A DNA stretch of 17,002 nucleotides from JAAFIP01 sp043718065 (GTDB lineage: Bacteria; Pseudomonadota; Gammaproteobacteria; Burkholderiales; Burkholderiaceae_C): NCBI GenBank assembly GCA_043718065.1, contig JAYSWJ010000330.1, forward strand, positions 1 to 17,002. Reading direction: 5' to 3'. Position numbers and translations under genes: made by a program. The notes below the pieces were generated by a model. The model did not search any database, was not told the origin of the DNA, and worked only from the letters and a program-made list of their open reading frames with translations. Of the stretch, positions 11,531 to 17,002 are shown one piece after another; the first letter of the stretch is position 1; every line of letters starts with the position of its first letter.

Positions 11531-13486
11531 ATGAACCGTTACGCCTTGTGGAAATATATTGTGATTGCCGTCGTGCTGGTAGTCTCGGCTTTGTTTACGC
11601 TGCCCAACTTTTTTGGCGAAGCGCCTGCAGTGCAAATCTCCAGTGGCAAAACCACCGTTAAAGTTGACGCGCTAACCCGGCAAAAGGTAGACGAAGCCTT
11701 AAAAGCGGCCAATCTGTCGCCCGATTTAGTCACCTTTGACGGCAGCTCGATCAAGGCACGGTTTCAAGACACGGACAGCCAGCTCAAAGCCAAAGACGCT
11801 ATCCAAAAAGCGTTGATCACCGACCCCACCGACCCGGCCTATGTGGTGGCGCTGAACCTAGTGTCGCGCTCGCCTAAATGGTTGTCGTCTTTGCACGCTT
11901 TCCCCATGTACTTGGGCCTGGACTTGCGCGGTGGTGTGCACTTTATGCTGCAAGTAGACATGCAAGCGGCATTGACTAAAAAAGTAGATTCGCTGTCGGG
12001 CGACATCCGCAGTACGCTGCGCGAAAAGCAAATTCGCGGCCGCACTACGCGCGAGGGGCAAACTATTGAGGTGCGCTTTAGCGACGCTGCTGCGTTAGAA
12101 GCTGCCAAACGTTTGGTGCAAGAGCAATTTACTGATTTGCAAACCAAAGACGCCATCGACGGCACCGACTACAAGCTGACCGCCACCATCAAGCCCGAGG
12201 CCGCACGCCGCGTGCAAGACCAAGCATTGAAGCAAAACATGACCACGCTGCACAACCGTATCAACGAGCTGGGCGTGTCCGAGCCGGTGATTCAGCAGCA
12301 AGGCCAAGACCGCATTGTGGTGCAGCTACCCGGCGTGCAAGACACTGCCAAGGCCAAAGATATTTTGGGCCGCACCGCCACGCTAGAAATGCGCTTGGTA
12401 GATGACAGCGCCGAGGCGCGCGAGGCCGAGGCGGGCCGCGGCTCGGTACCGTTTGGTGCCGAGCGTTACCTAGAGCGCGATGGCCGTCCAGTGATTGTGA
12501 AAAAACAAGTCATCATCACTGGCGACAGCTTGACCGATGCGCAGCCCGGCATTGATTCGCAAAACCAGCAACCCAAAGTAGATTTGACGGTAGACGCCAA
12601 AGGTGGCCGCATCATGCGCGACACCAGCCGCGAAAACTTGAAAAAGCGCATGGCCATTTTGCTGTTTGAAAAAGGCAAAGGCGAAGTGCTGACCGCGCCC
12701 GTGATTCAAGGCGAGCTGGGCAACCGGTTTCAAATCTCTGGCTCCATGTCGATTGCCGAGGCCAACGATTTGGCACTGCTGTTGCGTGCTGGCTCGCTAG
12801 CAGCACCGATGGAAATCGTCGAAGAGCGCACTATTGGCCCCACGCTGGGTGCCGAGAATATTGCCAAGGGCTTTCAAAGCGTCACCTACGGATTTATCGT
12901 GATCTGCATATTCATGTGCATTTACTACATGATATTTGGCGTGTTTTCTAGCTTGGCACTGGGTGTCAACTTGCTGATGCTGGTGGCCGTGCTGTCCATG
13001 CTGCAAGCCACACTCACCTTGCCCGGCATGGCCGCGATGGCGCTGGCACTGGGTATGGCGATTGACTCGAACGTGCTGATCAACGAACGCATACGCGAGG
13101 AGCTGCGCAATGGCGCGTCGCCACAGGCGGCCATCCACTCGGGCTATGAGCGCGCATGGGGCACTATTTTAGATTCGAACATTACCACCTTGATCGCAGG
13201 CGTGGCGCTGCTGGCCTTTGGCTCGGGCCCGGTGCGCGGCTTTGCGGTGGTGCACTGCGTAGGTATTTTGACCAGCATGTTTACCGCTGTGTTCTTCTCG
13301 CGCGGCTTGGTCAACTTGTTCTACGGCAGCAAAAAGAAGCTTAAAAACGTGTCGATTGGCGCCGTGTGGAAGCCCGATGGCGGCGCTTTGCACCAAGACG
13401 AATTGGTAGTGGCACAGGCTATGCCTGCGGGCGCACCCGGTGCAGCCAGGCAGCTGGCCAAGCCCACCCTTAAAACCAAGAAATAA
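11531..13486 (+). CDS. secD: Protein translocase subunit SecD
   Basis: A 651-residue inner-membrane protein of the RND-related SecD/SecF family that uses the proton gradient to complete export of proteins passing through SecYEG. Membrane helix 1 is at about residues 8-28. A large periplasmic region follows, starting with the diagnostic LGLDLRGGVHFML and continuing through the P1 head (NRINELGVSEPVIQQQGQDR). Five C-terminal helices come after GPTLGAENIAKG, among them LGMAIDSNVLINERIREE, with the conserved intramembrane Asp of the proton pathway. Length is normal for Burkholderiales. ATG 11531 gives the standard N-terminus (MNRYALWKYIVI); only a weak GAAAG precedes it. secF starts 14 bases after the stop, consistent with translational coupling. 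Confidence 0.97.
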   Translation: MNRYALWKYIVIAVVLVVSALFTLPNFFGEAPAVQISSGKTTVKVDALTRQKVDEALKAANLSPDLVTFDGSSIKARFQDTDSQLKAKDAIQKALITDPTDPAYVVALNLVSRSPKWLSSLHAFPMYLGLDLRGGVHFMLQVDMQAALTKKVDSLSGDIRSTLREKQIRGRTTREGQTIEVRFSDAAALEAAKRLVQEQFTDLQTKDAIDGTDYKLTATIKPEAARRVQDQALKQNMTTLHNRINELGVSEPVIQQQGQDRIVVQLPGVQDTAKAKDILGRTATLEMRLVDDSAEAREAEAGRGSVPFGAERYLERDGRPVIVKKQVIITGDSLTDAQPGIDSQNQQPKVDLTVDAKGGRIMRDTSRENLKKRMAILLFEKGKGEVLTAPVIQGELGNRFQISGSMSIAEANDLALLLRAGSLAAPMEIVEERTIGPTLGAENIAKGFQSVTYGFIVICIFMCIYYMIFGVFSSLALGVNLLMLVAVLSMLQATLTLPGMAAMALALGMAIDSNVLINERIREELRNGASPQAAIHSGYERAWGTILDSNITTLIAGVALLAFGSGPVRGFAVVHCVGILTSMFTAVFFSRGLVNLFYGSKKKLKNVSIGAVWKPDGGALHQDELVVAQAMPAGAPGAARQLAKPTLKTKK

Positions 13487-13500
13487 AGTAGGCCACCACC

Positions 13501-14454
13501 ATGGAATTTTTCAAAATCCGCAAAGACATTCCCTTCATGCGGCATGCGTTGGTTTTCAACGCGATTTCGCTAATTACGTTTTTAGCTGCCGTGTTCTTCT
13601 TGTTCTCGCGCGGGCTGCATTTGTCTGTGGAGTTCACCGGCGGCACGGTTATGGAGGTGAGCTACTCTCAGCCCGCAGACCTGGAAAAAGTACGCGGCGT
13701 AGTGGCTGCGCAGGGTTTTACTGATGTGCAAGTGCAAAACTTCGGTAGCGCCCGCGACGTGATGATCCGCTTGCCAGCACAAAAGGGCGTCAGCTCGGCA
13801 CAGCAAAGTGACAAGGTGCTGGCGGCACTCAAGCAAGCCGATGCCGGTGCTAACTTGCGCCGTACCGAGTTTGTCGGCCCGCAGGTGGGCGAAGAGCTGG
13901 CCATAGACGGCCTGAAGGCGCTAGCCATGGTGGTGGTTGGCATCATGGTGTATTTGGCTTTTCGCTTTGAATGGAAATACGCCGTAGCAGCCATCGTGGC
14001 CAACTTGCACGATGTGATTATTATTTTGGGATTTTTTGCGTTTTTCCAGTGGGAATTCTCGCTGTCGGTGCTGGCCGCCGTGCTGGCGGTGCTGGGGTAT
14101 TCGGTGAACGAATCGGTGGTGATTTTCGACCGGATTCGTGAGAACTTTCGCCGCTACCGCAAGATGAACACCCATGAGATTATCGACAACGCGATCACGT
14201 CCACCATCAGCCGTACCATCATCACGCACGGCTCTACCTTGGTCATGGTGCTGTCGATGCTGATTTTTGGCGGCCCTACGCTGTTTTACTTTGCGCTGGC
14301 GCTGACCATCGGTATTTTGTTTGGTATCTATTCCTCGGTGTTTGTAGCCGCGGCCATTGCCATGTGGCTGGGTATTAAGCGTGAGGATTTGATCAAAGTT
14401 GTGGCTAAAAAGGATGAAGATCCCAACGACCCTAACTCGGGCGCAACGGTTTAA
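13501..14454 (+). CDS. secF: Protein translocase subunit SecF
   Basis: A 317-residue partner of SecD with the same six-helix plan. N-terminal MEFFKIRKDIPFM leads into helix 1 (about 20-38), the periplasmic loop has the diagnostic VEFTGGTVMEV, and the C-terminal helices include GYSVNESVVIFDRIRENFRR, with the conserved Asp-Arg pair, and FGIYSSVFVAAAIAMWLG. Together with SecD and YajC it forms the SecDF-YajC complex of the Sec translocon. A modest Shine-Dalgarno (GTAGG, 13488-13492) lies eight bases before ATG 13501. After the stop there is an imperfect AAAACGC/GCGTGTTTT inverted repeat but no clean terminator, so some read-through into the next gene is possible. Confidence 0.97.
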   Translation: MEFFKIRKDIPFMRHALVFNAISLITFLAAVFFLFSRGLHLSVEFTGGTVMEVSYSQPADLEKVRGVVAAQGFTDVQVQNFGSARDVMIRLPAQKGVSSAQQSDKVLAALKQADAGANLRRTEFVGPQVGEELAIDGLKALAMVVVGIMVYLAFRFEWKYAVAAIVANLHDVIIILGFFAFFQWEFSLSVLAAVLAVLGYSVNESVVIFDRIRENFRRYRKMNTHEIIDNAITSTISRTIITHGSTLVMVLSMLIFGGPTLFYFALALTIGILFGIYSSVFVAAAIAMWLGIKREDLIKVVAKKDEDPNDPNSGATV

Positions 14455-14558
14455 CCTTTAAAACGCATTTATTTGTAAGCTTTAGCGTGTTTTGCGGGTA
14501 TAGTTTTCGTATATCTAACCTACCCATGTAGGCATAACGCACTATTCTCATACCACCC

Positions 14559-17002
14559 GTGGCCACACTACCGCCTTCCTCTACGCTCGCTGGCATGGCC
14601 TTAGCTCGCAAGGCGCGTGAAGTATTTTTAGCCAAAGCCACCGAAGTTTTAGGCGACGTGGCGCAAACGGTACGCCACCGGCTCACCGAATTATTGGACG
14701 AAAGCTCCAACGCGCGCCAATCGCAAGAGCGCCGCGACACTTGGGTGCAGTACCAAAAAGGCGAAGCGGTGTGGCTTAACATCACCAGCGCCGCTTGGCG
14801 CAAAGCCATGCTGCCATCGGTGGCACCTGTGCGCAGCTCCAGCGGCTCATTGACCTTTGAGTTGATGGGCGACGAGGTTGTTGAAAACAAAATTCTCGCC
14901 TCGCGCCTTGCGCTGCGTATCCTGGATAAAGCCACGTGGGAATTAAACGATTTGGTGCTGCGGATACGCAAGCTAGAGCAAATCCCCGATATCGACAAAC
15001 AAGACATGCTGCGCCCAGAGGCCTGCGCTCAAATCATTGTGGAATCTTGGATGGCCGCGGGCCTGAACCGAGAAGCTTGGCTAAGCGTGCAAGATGCCTT
15101 GCACAAAACTTTAGGTGAGCGCATGGTAGAGGCCTACCATGATGCCAATGTGCTGCTGGTGGCGCAAGGTGTGATGGTAGAAATCGACCTGCGCCAGCTG
15201 GTAAGACGCACGCCGGGTGCCAATACGGGCAGTGCACCTTTGTCCACCTCTACGGCTTCGGGCGAGATGCGGCAACGCAATGAGATGGCGGCGGGTTCGG
15301 AGCTTAAGCCTGCGATGCGCGGTGGCTTTGCGGGCTCTGCGGGTGCAAACCAGCTGATGTCTGCAGGCAGGAATAATTTGGGTAGCGGCGGTGGTCGCAA
15401 TGGCCCTGCAAGCGGCGCAGCAAATTCTGGCGGTGCAGCAAATGCAGGCAGTGCGAGATTAGGCGGCTCTAATTCCACAGGTCTTGGTGCTGGTGGTGCT
15501 GGTGGTGCTGGTGGTCCCGGCGGTGCTGGTGGTGCACGTGCCACTGGTGCCAACCCGCTGGTAGCGCGTTCCGCAGGCTCGAGAGGTCAGGGCGGCCAAG
15601 GTGGTTCGCAAGGCAGTTCACAGGGCGGCAGCCCCGCGCGGCCAGGTCGCGCTGCTGTTGCACAGTATGCCGAAGAGTCGCACGAAGAAACCCGCATGAT
15701 GACCTCGTCCACACCGCTGGCGCGCGCCAAAATGCGTGCCCAAGGGGTGATGGGGCAGCTTAAACGCATGCTGACCGAGAAGGTGATGGGGTTTGACGAC
15801 AGCCGCTCGCACGGCCCGTCGCCGCAGCTAGCCGCCGCTATGGCACCACGCGCTCGCGCTGGCACAGGCTATGCGCGCACCCAGCAAAGCGCTGGCCCCG
15901 GTACTTTGAGTGGTATGGGTGGTGGCGTTGGCGCAGGCAATGCCGTGGGCGGCGCGGGGGCTGCAGGCGCTGCCTTTGCAGGCTATGTCGAGGGCATGCG
16001 ACCCGAACAAGCAGCTGGAGCCCTGCGCGAAGAAACCAATGCGCTGAAAAAAGCCGCCGCCACGTCTGCCGAGAAAGCCACTATCGAGATTGTGGCCCTG
16101 ATGTTTCAAAGCATTTTGGCCGAAGACCGCATACCGCCCACCGTACGCGTGTGGTTTGCACGATTGCAAATGCCGGTGCTGCGACTGGCGCTGTCCGAGC
16201 CTGACTTTTTTGAGAGCTTGCAGCACCCGGCACGCAGGCTGATTGACCGCATGGGCTCGTGTGTGCTGGGCTTTGAGGGCGATGTGAACAGCGTCGCACT
16301 AGAAACCGAAATCAAACGCGTGGTGCAAGTCATTGAGCAGTACCCCGAGACCGGGCGACGCGTATTCCAGCTGGTGTACGACGAGTTTCAAAAATTCCTA
16401 GCCCGCTTTTTAACCGAAGGCGCTGTCACGCAGCGCGTGGTGTCCGTTGCCCAGCAGATGGAGCAAAAAGAAACAGCAGCGATTCAATTTACGATTGAGC
16501 TGCGCAAGATGCTGGGCGATCTGCCCATGCGCGACGAAATCCGCGAATTTTTATTCAAAATTTGGGCCGAGGTGCTGGCCCTAGCCGCCATGAAAAATGG
16601 CGCACAACATGCCGACACCATTGGCCTCAAACAAGTGGCTGCCGACTTGGTGTGGGCCGCCAGTGCCAAGCCTAATCGCGCTGACCGCGCCAAGGTGATT
16701 CAAGACTTGCCAAACTTGCTTAAGCGTTTGCGCTCGGGCATGACGATGCTAAATTTTGACCAGCCCAAGCAAGACGAGCAGATCAAATACATCAGCGACA
16801 CGCTGGCTGATGCGTTTATGTCCAAGACAGAAACCATCGATATTGCACAGATTGAAGCGATGTCTAAACGCCTGAAAAACTTGGAAGATTTTGTCTCTGA
16901 AGACGATGTGGTCCAAGTTAAACCAATTGCCCGGATCAAGCTCGAGCGCCCACCCGCGCATAGCTTCGCTAGGATCGCTGCCGCCCGAGGTAATAATGTC
17001 AA
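14559..17002 (+). CDS. DUF1631 family protein (3' end beyond window)
   Basis: One open frame runs from GTG 14559 to the window edge, 814 complete codons. The protein is soluble, mostly helical and acidic to neutral. Recognisable stretches include RRDTWVQYQKGEAVWLNITS, ELMGDEVVENKILASRLALR, QSILAEDRIPPTVRVWFARL and YDEFQKFLARFLTEG, which I recognise as DUF1631, found widely in Beta- and Gammaproteobacteria; its function is unknown. Occasional database names such as thymidine phosphorylase are unsupported. Two Gly/Ala/Ser-rich low-complexity linkers separate helical blocks: about residues 246-361, containing a GAGGAGGAGG run, and about 441-478. An in-frame stop at 14535 limits the start to GTG 14559 or ATG 14595. 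A TATTCT hexamer at 14543-14548 could be a -10. Confidence 0.85.
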   Translation, partial: MATLPPSSTLAGMALARKAREVFLAKATEVLGDVAQTVRHRLTELLDESSNARQSQERRDTWVQYQKGEAVWLNITSAAWRKAMLPSVAPVRSSSGSLTFELMGDEVVENKILASRLALRILDKATWELNDLVLRIRKLEQIPDIDKQDMLRPEACAQIIVESWMAAGLNREAWLSVQDALHKTLGERMVEAYHDANVLLVAQGVMVEIDLRQLVRRTPGANTGSAPLSTSTASGEMRQRNEMAAGSELKPAMRGGFAGSAGANQLMSAGRNNLGSGGGRNGPASGAANSGGAANAGSARLGGSNSTGLGAGGAGGAGGPGGAGGARATGANPLVARSAGSRGQGGQGGSQGSSQGGSPARPGRAAVAQYAEESHEETRMMTSSTPLARAKMRAQGVMGQLKRMLTEKVMGFDDSRSHGPSPQLAAAMAPRARAGTGYARTQQSAGPGTLSGMGGGVGAGNAVGGAGAAGAAFAGYVEGMRPEQAAGALREETNALKKAAATSAEKATIEIVALMFQSILAEDRIPPTVRVWFARLQMPVLRLALSEPDFFESLQHPARRLIDRMGSCVLGFEGDVNSVALETEIKRVVQVIEQYPETGRRVFQLVYDEFQKFLARFLTEGAVTQRVVSVAQQMEQKETAAIQFTIELRKMLGDLPMRDEIREFLFKIWAEVLALAAMKNGAQHADTIGLKQVAADLVWAASAKPNRADRAKVIQDLPNLLKRLRSGMTMLNFDQPKQDEQIKYISDTLADAFMSKTETIDIAQIEAMSKRLKNLEDFVSEDDVVQVKPIARIKLERPPAHSFARIAAARGNNV

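Noticed and set aside
15134..15553. Minus-strand Pro/Ala-rich open frame
   Set aside because: It is the antisense shadow of the Gly/Ala-rich linker of the DUF1631 gene.

Overview
The window looks like chromosomal DNA of a betaproteobacterium, most likely Burkholderiales, family Comamonadaceae. The evidence is the gene content (hemJ, hemB, a CorA-type transporter, yaeQ, purB, yajC-secD-secF, a DUF1631 gene), the protein sequences as I recognise them, and five copies of a short intergenic repeat (core AATAGCTGCTTGAGCA) that I associate with this family. No phage, plasmid, transposase or CRISPR genes are present. The genes are housekeeping genes, and most of the unusual content lies between them.

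Layout. 1-955 (minus strand): hemJ followed by a VanZ-family gene cut by the window edge. 956-1338: a divergent intergenic region with a compact small-RNA gene on the minus strand (promoter, two hairpins, a CCUCC-type loop, terminator). It matches the position and layout of the published anti-hemB RNA motif, and its terminator hairpin is repeated three times. 1339-3603 (plus): hemB and a CorA-family transporter gene. 3604-4386: no gene, filled with repeats. 4387-5255 (minus): an M48 metalloprotease whose signal-peptide region carries an 11-bp tandem duplication that shifts the frame. 5256-5855: no protein gene, but a strong minus-strand terminator, a candidate second small RNA and a perfect FNR/ANR-type palindrome. 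5856-8137 (minus): an OmpR-family response regulator and its histidine kinase, separated by a dispersed repeat. 8138-8624: a good promoter for the regulator and a second copy of the large composite repeat. 8625-9185 (minus): yaeQ. 9186-9555: a dispersed repeat and a fold-back element with perfect 32-bp arms. 9556-10923 (minus): purB. 11137-14454 (plus): yajC-secD-secF. 14559 to the window end (plus): a DUF1631 gene, incomplete at its 3' end.

How the parts fit. hemB and hemJ act early and late in haem synthesis and are divergent around the small RNA. YajC, SecD and SecF form the accessory complex of the Sec translocon. The two-component pair resembles envelope-sensing systems, and the neighbouring M48 protease would act in the envelope if its frame were intact. 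The points most worth checking are the anti-hemB-like RNA with its triplicated terminator, the 11-bp slippage mutation in the protease, the structured RNA candidate near the FNR box, and the composite inverted repeat present in two copies.
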